A stretch of DNA of 64,000 nucleotides from Poa pratensis (GCA_947311845.1 CAMZMU010000027.1:76980825-77044824), one strand, 5' to 3'; positions 32,028-42,236 are shown, counted from the first letter of the stretch. A program made the numbers and translations. The notes: a model not told the origin generated them from the sequence alone.

Positions 32028-34310
32028 ATGCATGCAATGGACGCCGCCGCCGCCAAGAACGGCAGCGACTTCGACACCGACAACATCATCGCCGTCACAC
32101 TTGATGAGCTATCTGACGATGATCGGCGCGAGTTGGAACGGATGCTTGATGAAGAGAGAGCTGAGAAGATGAAACTTATGCTGGCTGGATTCCAGAAGAC
32201 AAGGAACGGCATCATCAAAAAGGTAGCTACGCGAGTCCTTCGGATCTACTCGGCGCTAAGGTAAAAAATCCAACTGATGAAATAGCTAATCTTATTGACG
32301 TGTCTGTAGCTAGTAAGTATGGGTCGGATATAACAGATATGTCACGTACAATTACACAAGCTGTAGTTGGTAAATTCGAAGAATTTAAGGAGCAGCTAGA
32401 AGATAGTATTCCTCGACATGTGCGTTCAGTAGTGCTACAAATTAACGACGAAAATTCGGCTAAGATGCCGATGCCTTCTGAAAGTAGCAGATTATTTAAT
32501 CTTTCTAGTCATACACATACACCAGGTGTATCGTTTAGTGCTGCACAACATGCTGCTCACGTTTCTATGAACGATAATCTGAGTGGCCAGAAGAACTATG
32601 CTAGCAGTTCGGCCAATAGTTTTATTCCTAGTGCTGCTCCTCCCATTGTTTCAACTTCGGTTGCACAAAATTACAGCAATAATAACCGAAGTGTGGTTTT
32701 CAATCCTAATTTGCAGCAACCTTTTTATCAAACAGTAGCATATAATACGCCACCGCTGCAGCCTGTCGGTACCGGAATTCCATATGGGCCGGTACCCGAT
32801 TCATATTTTAGCAGGACTCCGTTGCAAACTGCACATAATCAAATTTCTATGCCGGAGTTTCCGCCGCAAGCTTGCATTACGCCCGCTCCTCAAACTAATA
32901 ATTCTCCACAGCCAAATGATAGTTTTAAGGATCAACTCGCGGGTATACTTAGAGAATTTGGCTTAGAACCTAAGGGTAGAGCACGTGCATATCAAAAACC
33001 ATACCCTGATTATTTTGACTCTACACCGTATCCTCGTGGTTTTAGAATTCCAGATTTTGTTAAATTTACAGGAGAGGATGGTAGGACAACTTTTGAGCAT
33101 ATAGGCCAATTTTTAGCACAATGCAGTGAGGTTGGCACATCAGATGTTTATAGAGTTAAATTGTTTCCTTTATCTTTATCCGGTACTGCATTTAATTGGT
33201 TTACATCGCTTGCTCCTAATTCTATTTCAACATGGGCACAGTTGGAGCAAAAATTTCATGAATATTTTTATAGCGGTGAAACTGAACTTAGACTTTCGGA
33301 TTTAACTATGGTTAGACAGAAGCATAATGAGCATGTTCAGGATTATATTAGGAGGTTTAGAGATGTCAAAAACCGATGTTTTAGCCTAGCCATAGCCGAA
33401 AAGGACTTAGCTGATCTTGCTTTTTCGGGGCTGCTCACTCATATTAAAGATAGATAGAAGGGCAAGAATTTCAAGATGTTAATCAAGTTTTGCAAAAGGC
33501 TTTGGTGCAGGAAAATCGGGCTAAGGAGATTAAACAATCTAGCCGGTTTAAGGATAATAGGAATAAAGATAAAGATAATCATGTGGTTAATGCTTTAGAT
33601 TATGATAGCGATTCGGCTAGTGAGGGTGACGTTGATATATGTGCAGCCGAATGGGTGCAAGCGCCAAGGTCAAAACCTTTTGCATGTCCTGCTTTGAAAC
33701 CTACACCTGCTAAAAGAGAAGAAATTAAGTATACTTTTGATGTTAGCAAGTGCGATAAGATTTTTGATATGCTACTGCAAGGAAAATTAATTAGGTTGAG
33801 AGAAGGTCATGTTATTCCATCTCCAGGAGAATTGGGTAAAAGATCTTATTGTAAATATCACAATGCCTTTTCTCACTCTACTAATGATTGTAATGTGTTT
33901 CGACGACAGGTTCAATCGGCCATTAACGAAGGACGATTGACATTTACAGAGGATGCTAAGATGAAACTCGATAGTGATCCTTTTCCTATTAATATGATCG
34001 AGTTTGAGAACAAGAAAATGCTTATTCGGTCACATCAGACCGAATCCGCCAAAGGGAAAAATCTGGTCATTGATAATAATGCTGCACCGAGGATGATCAA
34101 GCCAAAAAATCCTGAAGTAGGAGTGTGGAAGGTGAATGGAGGAAGGAGACAAGCTCCAAAAATAAAGCCAACAGTTAGTATGCTGCTGGAAAAAATACAT
34201 CACGCAGAGCCGGTAATGTGTTTAATCGGCTTGGAGGCGTTAAGCGTCCTAGGTCTCCATCTGGACCAGGGAGTCATGAGCGTTGGCAAGGAAATTACTA
34301 TGATCAGTAG
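32028..34310 (+). pseudogene. Element J gag, interrupted by three 1-base deletions and a stop
   Basis: Gag forms the particle that packages element RNA. The ATG at 32028 opens 'MHAMDAAAAKNG', followed by an acidic helical segment. The frame shifts at the A5 run 32217-32221, at about 33455 and at the A6 run 34190-34195. Each needs one extra base to restore the frame. The gag core lies at about 33040-33450 ('KFTGEDGRTTFEHIGQF', 'SGTAFNWFTSLAPNSI', 'LEQKFHEYFYSGETEL'). Downstream is 'CKYHNAFSHSTNDCNVFRRQ' (33850-33910), a CHC-type motif in the region where Tat Gags bind nucleic acid. A TAG at 34308-34310 follows. Apart from these small lesions the protein is well preserved. Confidence 0.88.
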
Positions 34311-34322
34311 CCACATGTTGCA

Positions 34323-36239
34323 ATGCAGCCAATGTATTGGGGGTGTGCACCTCCTATGTACCCACAATTTCCACCGTGGGGTTTTGATCCTTGGGCACCA
34401 TATCCTACAGGGCCAGCAGGTTTTATTCATCCACAATGGGCTTCTTCGGGTCCTATGTACAGGGGACCATGGCAGGGAAAAAGAGCTCGGTTTGATCACG
34501 GATATAGGTCACGGGATGCCGTTGTGATACATGGTAATGGCGAGAGGTCAGCACCGGGAAGTTCAAATCCGCGCGGGAGACACAACGCAGATGACATAAT
34601 GCATAGAAGTGGTCGGAAGCTTGCATGGGTGCCGGTGAGGACTGGTCCTAAGGCTGGTTGTGACACAGTGAATCATCCTACAACAAGTTTAGATGGGGCT
34701 GCTGGTGATCATGGTGTCAAACTGAGTGGGCAAAAAATAGTTGATGCAGGCAGCAGTGGCGCACAACAGCAGCAACGGGGGCCTGGCCTGCTTCAGAAGG
34801 AGGTTAATCTGGAGCTTAATGTGCAGAATGGTGGAGACAAAACACCTCACGTGTCTTCTAGTTCTAGTCAAAAGGTGGATTCAAGTAGCACACGTACAAT
34901 TTCAGCTATAGGAAATACCAGCTCACGTACATTTGCTGGTTGTTCTCCGATTGTGTTTGGCTCGTTTGATCACTATGGAAGTCCTAGTACTAGTGGAAGC
35001 CAGAAAGTTGCAGCCGGCCGTATATTTGACCAGCAGAGAGGTGTTTCGGCCAAGGACAAAATATTTATTCCAGGGACAACAATACGTCAGCACAGGCCGA
35101 AAAACTCGGGGGGCAGCAGAATTCAGTCGGTCGCTCCAGGGACTAAGCCGGGACCAAGGTGGTGCCCAACGGGACTCTCACACACTCAGAAACGCCGTGT
35201 GCAGCGGTTGCGAGCATTAGAAATCCGGGAAGAAATTGCTGAGAAAAAACGTGATGAATTGTTCAATCGAGAAAGACCAATGGTGCCCGCAATGATTTGG
35301 AAGGAGAAGCGCATAATGGCGGAAGAGAAGGAGTCGGAAGATGACGCGACTGACGATCTCGCTGATGGCATGGCCGATGATCTTGTAGATGATACGGCTA
35401 ACAATCTCACGGAGGATATGGCTAATGATACCCGAGATGACAAGGCTGCAGATCCCATAGATGACATGGTTGATGATTCTGTAGATGACTTGGGTGATGA
35501 CCTTGCAGATGACACAGTTGATGATGAAGTTGCTGAAAGTGGAGATGATATACTTAGTGATATGGATATTAATATGGTGTTTGCATTACCCGCTGAATTT
35601 CGTGCACCCGAGGCTCAAGTTGCTGAGTTGGTTCTTGGTCCAAAAAATGCTACATTTGAGAAGCCGGAGAAGCCCGAGCAGCACTTGAAGCCGTTGTTTA
35701 TCAGGGGTCACATTGATGGTAAGCCTATAGGTCGCATGCTTGTTGATGGTGGTGCTGGAGTTAATATTATGCCATTTTCGGTTTTTTCTAAATTGGGCCG
35801 AAAAGAGAGTGAATTAATGAAGACCAACATGGGACTTAGTGGGTTTTCTGGAGACATGTCTGAGGCTAAAGGTATTATTTATATGGAGCTCACAGTAGGT
35901 AGCAAGACATTGCCGACTGCATTTTTTGTTGTCGAAGTTAAAGGTCGGTATAACATTCTGTTGGGGCGTGATTGGATTCATGCAAATTGCTGCATTCCTT
36001 CCACTTTATATCAGTGTTTGATTCAATGGGTTCATGATGATGTGGAGGTGGTTGAGGCGGGTAACTCAGCTTGCATTGCTTTGACAGAAACGCCGGTTGA
36101 TTGGCAACACGGTGAGATGCGATGTTTAACCGGTAGAGATTTATCGGATTATGATTATATAAGTATTGGTAAAGATGGGTTTGTACCTATAAATGCACAG
36201 CCGGCTAGCATAGCTCGGCTTAACGATTTATCTTTATAA
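34323..36239 (+). CDS. Element J Gag-Pro region: basic and acidic linkers and aspartic protease
   Basis: This 638-codon frame continues Gag after the TAG at 34308 and ends at a single TAA (36237-36239) directly before the pol ATG in the same frame. The first third is Pro/Gly/Arg-rich and basic. Residues about 338-415 (35333-35566) form an acidic, Asp-rich repeat of the pattern DD-x-x-D-D. The protease follows: active-site D-G-G at 35745-35753 in 'MLVDGGAGVNIMP', then the flap and 'YNILLGRDWIHAN', standard for Tat proteases. It would process the polyprotein in the particle. The listed start is only the first ATG after the stop; there is no evidence of independent initiation. Confidence 0.82.
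   Translation: MQPMYWGCAPPMYPQFPPWGFDPWAPYPTGPAGFIHPQWASSGPMYRGPWQGKRARFDHGYRSRDAVVIHGNGERSAPGSSNPRGRHNADDIMHRSGRKLAWVPVRTGPKAGCDTVNHPTTSLDGAAGDHGVKLSGQKIVDAGSSGAQQQQRGPGLLQKEVNLELNVQNGGDKTPHVSSSSSQKVDSSSTRTISAIGNTSSRTFAGCSPIVFGSFDHYGSPSTSGSQKVAAGRIFDQQRGVSAKDKIFIPGTTIRQHRPKNSGGSRIQSVAPGTKPGPRWCPTGLSHTQKRRVQRLRALEIREEIAEKKRDELFNRERPMVPAMIWKEKRIMAEEKESEDDATDDLADGMADDLVDDTANNLTEDMANDTRDDKAADPIDDMVDDSVDDLGDDLADDTVDDEVAESGDDILSDMDINMVFALPAEFRAPEAQVAELVLGPKNATFEKPEKPEQHLKPLFIRGHIDGKPIGRMLVDGGAGVNIMPFSVFSKLGRKESELMKTNMGLSGFSGDMSEAKGIIYMELTVGSKTLPTAFFVVEVKGRYNILLGRDWIHANCCIPSTLYQCLIQWVHDDVEVVEAGNSACIALTETPVDWQHGEMRCLTGRDLSDYDYISIGKDGFVPINAQPASIARLNDLSL
35333..35566 (+). repeat. Acidic Asp-rich repeat in element J
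   Basis: Degenerate repeats of about 24 bp encode 'DDLADGMADDLVDDTAN' and similar units between gag and protease. Asp dominates, with few basic residues until the protease begins. The DNA repeats 'gatgac' and 'gatgat' cores with substitutions, suggesting slippage expansion followed by drift. Confidence 0.8.
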
Positions 36240-39200
36240 ATGATGAGTAAAGAAGATAGTATTAAGTGGCTGCAACAACGCACTGAAGAATATCGTTCCG
36301 GTAAGAGCGATATGCATGAGGCAATTGAAGATTTTGATGATATGGAGAAGCTTGGGCAGGGTTTCTCATCGGCTGATCCTCTTGAAGAAACTGATATTGG
36401 TGATGGAAGTATTCCACGTCCTACATTTATTAATAGTAACTTGACAGCCGATCAGAAAAGCAAGGTATGTGTTTTACTTAAAGAATTTGTAGATTGCTTT
36501 GCTTGGAATTATACCGAGATGCCAGGTTTGAGTAGAGATTTAGTCGAACATATATTACCTATTAAATTTGGTTTTAGGCCACATAAACAACCTCGCAGAA
36601 ACTTTAATCCTAATATGTATGACCGCATCAAAGAAGAAGTTGATCGGTTATTAAAAGCTGGGTTTATTCGGCCATGTAGGTATGCAGAATGGATTTCTAA
36701 TATTGTGCCGGTTGAAAAGAAAAACACCGATAAGCTTAGAATATGTACTGATTTTAGAAATTTGAATAAGGCTACTCCAAAAGATGAGTATCCTATGCCT
36801 ATTGCCGACATACTTATTAATAGTGCTTCAGGTCATAAGATAATTAGCTTTCTAGATGGTAATGCTGGATACAATCAAATATTTATGGCCGAAAATGATA
36901 CATCTAAAACTGCTTTTCGTTGCCCAGGTTTTGTCGGTATATTTGAGTGGGTTGTCATGACTTTTGGTTTGAAAAATGCCGGCGCTACATACCAGCGTGC
37001 TATGAATTTAATTTTTCATGATCTCTTAGGCATTGTATTAGAAGTATATATTGATGATGTGGTTGTTAAATCGGATGGATTTGATCATCATTTAGCCGAT
37101 TTACGTCTAGCTTTAGAAAGGATGCGTCGGTATGGGCTAAAAATGAATCCACTAAAATGTGCTTTCGGTGTGTCAGCCGGAAAGTTTTTAGGTTTCATAA
37201 TTCATGAACATGGCGTAGAGATTGATCCTACAAAAGTAGAGTCGATAAGAAAATTGCAGGAACCTACATGTAAAAAGGATGTGCAAAAATTGTTAGGAAA
37301 AATTAATTACTTGAGACGATTCATATCTAACCTTGCAGGCAAAATTGAATCGTTTGTTCCATTACTTCGGCTAAAGAGTGAAGCCGAATTTACTTGGGGG
37401 GCAGAACACCAGGAGGCTTTTAATAACATAAAGAGATATTTGTCAAATCCTCCTGTATTGCGAGCACCCAAATCTGGTGCGCCGTTCAGGTTGTACATTG
37501 CTGCACAAGATACAGTGATCGGCGCGGTGTTGGTGCAAGAAGATGGCGACAAGGAGTATATTATTGCATATTTAAGTCGTCGTTTGATTGACGCCGAAAC
37601 TCGGTACGTGTTTATTGAAAAATTATGCTTATCTTTATATTATGCATGTACCAAATTTCGGCCTTATTTGCTGTCTAGTACATGTGTAGTAGCTTGTCAA
37701 GCCGACGTGATTAAACACATGTTGCAAAAACCGATTCTTAGTGGTAGGATTGGAAAATGGGCGTATGCACTAGTAGAATATGATTTAGCATATGAATCGC
37801 TGCGTGCTATGAGAGGTCAAGTTATCGCCGATTTTATTGTTGATCATAGAATTAAGGATGAAGAAGATATTAATTATGTTAGTGTATGCCCATGGAAACT
37901 TTATTTTGATGGATCGGTTTGTAGTGAGGGACAAGGCGTGGGCAATGTTTTAATTTCACCTAACAATGTTGCTTATGAAACATCGGTCCGTTTAGATTAT
38001 TCGTGCACAAATAACCAGGCTGAATATGAGGCTCTATTGTTTGGCTTGCAAAGTTTAGTAGATATGGGTGTAAGGGATATAGATGCTTTTGGAGATTCGC
38101 TTCTAGTAGTGAAACAAATTACAGGCGAATTTCAGTGTTTTGATGGAGTGCTGAATAGTTATTTAGACCGATGTTTAGATATAATTAAAACTTTAGATAC
38201 TTTCACGATTAATCATATACCTAGGGAGGAAAATTCTGTAGCTAATTGTTTAGCACAGCAAGCGTCTGGTTACAACATCAGTAGAGGAAAGTTCTTTACA
38301 TTAGAAAGACCGACGTTTGTTACTGTAAAAAGTCAGACCGACATGTCGTTAGTTAATTCGGTGCATGGTGCAACAATGCATGATTCGGTCCAGCAGAAAG
38401 TAGCACAGGGGAAAGAAAATTCGGTGCAAGAGTCACATACGACCGAATTAGCTCAGAATTCAGAACCTGTAGATTGGAGAGCTCCTCTAATTAATTATTT
38501 AAAGAATCCTAGTCAGACCAGGGATAGGAAAATTCGGCGACAAGCTTTAAAATATACTCTGTTGAATGATGAATTGCATCGCCGAACTATAGATGGATTA
38601 CTTTTAAAATGCTTGGATTCTGATGAGTCTAGATTAGCTATGGGAGAAGTGCATGAAGGTATATGTGGGACACATCAGTCGGCTCACAAAATGCGTTGGT
38701 TATTAAAGAGAGCTGGTTTTTATTGGCCGACTTTATTAGAGGATTGTTTTCGGTATTATAGAGGTTGTGAGGCGTGTCAAAAATTTGGTAATATACAGTT
38801 AGCGCCTGCAGCTTTGTTAAATCCCATAATTAAGCCATGGCCATTTAGAGGATGGGGTTTAGATTTTATTGGTCAAATACATCCTGATTCTTCTAAAAGA
38901 CATCGCTTCGTCCTAGTGGCTACAGATTATTTTACTAAATGGACTGAAGCTGTTCCTTTGAGAAACATGACTCATAAAGAAGTGATTAGTTTTGTTTTAG
39001 AACATATTATCCATAGATTCGGTATTCCTCAAACTTTAACTACAGATCAAGGTTCTTCTTTTATGTCTCATCAATTTCGTGAGTTTGCCGAATCCTTTGG
39101 AATTAAGTTGTTAAATTCGTCGCCTTATTATGCTCAAGCTAATGGACAGGCCGAATCTAGCAATAAAACTTTAATTAAGCTTATTAAAAAGAAAATTGAG

Positions 39201-39731
39201 GAGCATCCGAAAAGATGGCATGAAGTACTTTCGGAAGCTTTATGGGCTCATCGGATATCTAAGCATGGAGCAACTCAAGTTACACCGTTTGAGCTAGTTT
39301 ATGGTCAGGAGGCAGTATTGCCCGTTGAGATTAATTTGCAAGCTCTTAGAGTAGCCAGACAAAATGATTTGTCGGCTGTAGATTATAACAATTTGATGAT
39401 GGACAGAATAGATGATGTTTCTGAAGAAAGGCTAAGAGCTCTACGGGAAATTGAAAAAGAAAAGTTAAGAGTAGCTAAGGCCTATAATAAAAAAGTGAAG
39501 GCAAAATCGTTTCAGATAGGAGATTTAGTATGGAAAACGATTTTACCTGTTGGAACTAAGGATAGGAAATTCGGCAAATGGTCGCCGAGTTGGGAGGGTC
39601 CATATAAAGTTGTAGAGATTGTTCCTGGAAATTCATATTTTGTACAATCTTTGCAGGGAGTGAAGTTGTCTAAAGCTCTCAATGGAAAATATTTAAAGAA
39701 GTATTATCCTAGCATGTGGCAGGAAGCTTGA
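36240..39731 (+). CDS. Element J pol: reverse transcriptase, two RNase H domains, integrase (1163 aa, intact)
   Basis: This is the only complete pol in the window. Residues about 125-305 are reverse transcriptase, with 'YIDDVVVKS' at 270-278 as the catalytic box. Residues about 395-510 are the gypsy RNase H. Residues about 552-680 form a second, archaeal-type RNase H ('WKLYFDGSV' with D557, E597 and D619), a hallmark of the Tat lineage. Integrase follows: zinc finger H805, H812, C843 and C846, then D875, D936 and E972 with the D-35-E spacing intact. There is no chromodomain; a basic C-terminus ends at 39731. The ATG follows the TAA of the protease frame with no gap and in frame, so expression needs readthrough, splicing across the stop, or re-initiation. 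It could supply enzymes to defective relatives. Confidence 0.95.
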   Translation: MMSKEDSIKWLQQRTEEYRSGKSDMHEAIEDFDDMEKLGQGFSSADPLEETDIGDGSIPRPTFINSNLTADQKSKVCVLLKEFVDCFAWNYTEMPGLSRDLVEHILPIKFGFRPHKQPRRNFNPNMYDRIKEEVDRLLKAGFIRPCRYAEWISNIVPVEKKNTDKLRICTDFRNLNKATPKDEYPMPIADILINSASGHKIISFLDGNAGYNQIFMAENDTSKTAFRCPGFVGIFEWVVMTFGLKNAGATYQRAMNLIFHDLLGIVLEVYIDDVVVKSDGFDHHLADLRLALERMRRYGLKMNPLKCAFGVSAGKFLGFIIHEHGVEIDPTKVESIRKLQEPTCKKDVQKLLGKINYLRRFISNLAGKIESFVPLLRLKSEAEFTWGAEHQEAFNNIKRYLSNPPVLRAPKSGAPFRLYIAAQDTVIGAVLVQEDGDKEYIIAYLSRRLIDAETRYVFIEKLCLSLYYACTKFRPYLLSSTCVVACQADVIKHMLQKPILSGRIGKWAYALVEYDLAYESLRAMRGQVIADFIVDHRIKDEEDINYVSVCPWKLYFDGSVCSEGQGVGNVLISPNNVAYETSVRLDYSCTNNQAEYEALLFGLQSLVDMGVRDIDAFGDSLLVVKQITGEFQCFDGVLNSYLDRCLDIIKTLDTFTINHIPREENSVANCLAQQASGYNISRGKFFTLERPTFVTVKSQTDMSLVNSVHGATMHDSVQQKVAQGKENSVQESHTTELAQNSEPVDWRAPLINYLKNPSQTRDRKIRRQALKYTLLNDELHRRTIDGLLLKCLDSDESRLAMGEVHEGICGTHQSAHKMRWLLKRAGFYWPTLLEDCFRYYRGCEACQKFGNIQLAPAALLNPIIKPWPFRGWGLDFIGQIHPDSSKRHRFVLVATDYFTKWTEAVPLRNMTHKEVISFVLEHIIHRFGIPQTLTTDQGSSFMSHQFREFAESFGIKLLNSSPYYAQANGQAESSNKTLIKLIKKKIEEHPKRWHEVLSEALWAHRISKHGATQVTPFELVYGQEAVLPVEINLQALRVARQNDLSAVDYNNLMMDRIDDVSEERLRALREIEKEKLRVAKAYNKKVKAKSFQIGDLVWKTILPVGTKDRKFGKWSPSWEGPYKVVEIVPGNSYFVQSLQGVKLSKALNGKYLKKYYPSMWQEA

Positions 39732-39741
39732 TGATGCTATA

Positions 39742-39856
39742 TGTGGCCGATATATTTTATGAATATCGCCCTAAGAAGAATGTGGCCGATATATTATTTG
39801 AGATATCGCCCTAAGAAAATTTGGCCGATGTGTTCTTTGGACATCGCCCTGAGTAA
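39742..39856 (+). repeat. Three 39-bp tandem stem-loops after J pol
   Basis: Units start at 39742, 39781 and 39820, an exact 39 bp period. Each reads GGCCGATAT, a 9-10 nt loop, then ATATCGCCCTAAG. The 6 bp stems are CGATAT/ATATCG twice and CGATGT/ACATCG in the third, a paired change that preserves the stem. A partial fourth copy may follow near 39862-39890. The array lies between the pol stop and the polypurine tract. Confidence 0.8.
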
Positions 39857-39928
39857 TGATATAGTCGGTGAAGCGACGACATCGTTCTAAGGTACGACTG
39901 TATTGTTTTTGATAAATGTTATTGTACC

Positions 39929-39941
39929 AAAAACAGGGGGG
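39929..39941 (+). other. Polypurine tract of element J
   Basis: AAAAACAGGGGGG is followed by CATG and then the LTR start TGTTGAAAG at 39946. Expected priming site for plus-strand synthesis. Confidence 0.8.
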
Positions 39942-39945
39942 CATG

Positions 39946-40671
39946 TGTTGAAAGTATAATTTGGCTGCTAGGTACTTTTATAAGCCAAATTGATTTGAAT
40001 GATCATGCTTTGTTTATTTGTTGATATAGCTAAAATTTCAGCCGCGGTCGAACGCCAGTTATATGTCGCAACAGCAAGCAATTGAAGCAGGCGAAACTAT
40101 GGAATGTTTCCTGTACTTGTGGCTGCCGAAGACGAGTCTTCGAGGGATTCAGAGAAAACGCTGGGATACACAGCAGGTGCATAAGACAAGTCCTAGTAGG
40201 ACTCGGTTGGAAGCCAGGCTACGAGAGGTGCAACAGAATTTTCATGATTGTAATTGCTACTAGCAGATCGTACGTGTACCAACAGCCCGGCCGGTTTGAT
40301 TACAGATTAGATTAGGAATATTTAAACCGGCTTGCGTGCATGCGAGGAAAAGGACTCCGTATCCTATTTTGTTTGCCATAGACCAGGCTGCCCTATATAA
40401 TGTGGGTACACGGCCGATTGGAAAAGCCCCCAACCAATCGATACACACAAACCAATCTATTACTTTTTACGTACTGTTTTCTGTTTTGTTTCTCTCCTGC
40501 CGAACCTTGGTTCATCTAGGGTTTGGTCATCTTTGCCGTTTTGCGCTGAAAAGCGGCCGTATTTCTCTCCGAAATTGAGGAATTCTTTGTTGCTTTGCTC
40601 GTAAAGCAATCGTTTCGTCGTCACGAAAGTACAACGGGTATCGTGGTGTTGCGCAATTTTGTGTGGCAACA
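39946..40671 (+). repeat. 3' LTR of element J (726 bp)
   Basis: It differs from the 5' LTR by 5 substitutions (for example GGTTG/GGTCG and GTTATC/GTCATC), one 2 bp and one 1 bp indel. It ends GTGGCAACA, followed by the target duplication GTGGG at 40672-40676. Confidence 0.95.
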
Positions 40672-42236
40672 GTGGGGTCCACACGTCAGCCTCTCTCTTA
40701 TCCAAACGAAACGGTATCTCACCGTTGGATCTAGATCCAACGGTCCGGGTTCAAAGCATCGGCGGCGACCATAAAATGGCGGCGCCGCCGCGCCGGTGGC
40801 ACTGTGGTGGATGGATTCTCACCTAGGGGGCTCGGGAAGGCTTGGTGATGACGCGAAATGACGGCGGCGGCATTGGGGAAGCTTCTTGTCGAGTCCTGCT
40901 TGCTGGGACGGAGCGCAGCGTCCACGGCGAGCTTCCGAACTTCGCACGGGCATGGCAGCAACCCCGGCGAGCTCCCTACGGCGTTCCTGTGCACGAACCA
41001 GAGGGGAAACGATGCACGTGAGTGTGGTGAAGTTGGGCAAGCAGAGCAGAGGGGTTGGAGGGGAGAAAGGTGCAGTGAGGCGCTGCGGCCACGACGGACC
41101 TCGACGGCGGCAGAGCTTCGGCAGGGCACGCCCTCCTGGCGATGCTTGGTGGAAGTGGAGAGGGGGAGCGAGGGAGTGGGATGGTGTGCTGCTTCCAGAG
41201 GGGTGCGGGGTGGGTTTTATAGCGCGGGAGCCGGCGTATCGTGGACGGGGTGCACGGTCGTGTCCATGGCGCACGGCGGAGACATGTCTTTGATTCCGCG
41301 GCGGAGGTGCAGGGGTACGTGGATGCGCGGCGTCTATCGGGGGTCCGGACATGTTCTAGAAGGTGTGGCTCGAGCGGTGCGTGTCGAGGAGCAGCGAGCT
41401 GGCCAATTTGGCCGGTCGCCGTCCGTTTATCCACGGCAGAGATACAGGGGACAGGGGGCGGCATTGGTCGAGGGAAGTGCTCGAGCAACTGCGGCGGCTG
41501 TAGAGGCACGGAGCGTGGACGGCTGCGAGCAAGGGAGGGCCTGGGGGCCGGGGAACGGCGTCGAGCGAGCTGCGGCCACGGCGACGACGCGGTACAGTGA
41601 GCTAGGGGAGGTAGACGATGACACTTTTGCCAAAACCCCCTGGCTCCTGTGCGCTGCTTCTTTTCCTTCTTCTTTCTTCTATTTACTTTTTAGTCCTTCT
41701 GTTATATGCAGTAGTACTTCTAGATTTTATTTGAGGCACTAAATCAATTTAGAAAAATTTACAAATATTTGTGAGGCTTCCACATAGCATGTAGTAGCTC
41801 CACAAAATTTGGAATTTCAAAATAAAATGTTTTGTATCATTTTTGTTCATAGGGTTTCAATTATGGAATTTTGTTTATTTCAATTGTTTTTACTTTTGAA
41901 TTTTAAAAATAGTTGTGAAATATTATTTGAGAGAGATAAGTATTAAGGATGAAATGGGGGTGTTTACAATACCACTCCACTGAATATTGTTGGAAACAAA
42001 TTGAGATCCTCACTTGGAGAATTTGTGTGGCACTTGCCACATTTATTTTTTTCTTGTTTTGCTTCTATTTTCTTTCTCTTCATTTCTTCAAGTTCAAAAA
42101 AACAATTGGAGCAAGCAACTAACACAAACAAGAAGAAATAAACACACAAGCAACCATCACATATAATTTAACAAAAGTTTTTGTTGGCTCTCATTTTTGG
42201 AATTAATAATACTTGTTAATAATTTTGGATGTTACA
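40672..42236 (-). repeat. 5' LTR remnant of element I, part 2
   Basis: This continues the LTR after J and matches about 25620-27107 of the 3' LTR, including the GC-rich core and TATA box CTATAAAAC at 41214-41222 (minus). It keeps about 85 bp (near 41080-41160) that the 3' LTR lacks. It ends GGATGTTACA at the target duplication GATGG. Confidence 0.88.
41214..41222 (-). promoter_or_regulatory. TATA box in the 5' LTR of element I
   Basis: CTATAAAAC on the minus strand. Transcription from here would now run into J (opposite orientation) instead of reaching pol. Confidence 0.55.

Larger units (their letters stand above)
31264..40671 (+). mobile_element. Element J: young, nearly intact Tat/Ogre-like Ty3/gypsy retrotransposon
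   Basis: J is 9408 bp with TG/CA ends and a perfect duplication GTGGG (31259-31263, 40672-40676). It has 725/726 bp LTRs, a tRNA-Arg primer-binding site, gag-protease, a separate intact pol ORF, three tandem stem-loops and a polypurine tract. The LTRs differ by only 5 substitutions and 2 small indels, so insertion was recent. Two RNase H domains, the PR/RT boundary stop and the tRNA-Arg primer point to the Tat lineage near Ogre, although J lacks the extra upstream ORF of true Ogre elements. Codon use is AT-rich, unlike the GC-rich DNA of the LTR it landed in. Confidence 0.95.
23157..42236 (-). mobile_element. Element I: Tekay-like chromovirus with internal deletion, host of J
   Basis: I has TG/CA ends (TGTGGGGACC, GGATGTTACA) and a perfect duplication GATGG (23152-23156, 42237-42241). 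Deleting it rejoins the LINE H frame as 'QLSPSLWDSWPRV'. On the minus strand the 3' LTR is complete (23157-27107) and pol lies at 30282-27153. Gag, primer-binding site and the U5 side of the 5' LTR are missing: the protease coding region runs straight into the middle of the 5' LTR at about 30282. The remaining 5' LTR (30283-31263 and 40672-42236) is split by J. A C-terminal chromodomain places it among chromoviruses; the LTR length suggests the Tekay clade. Confidence 0.9.
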
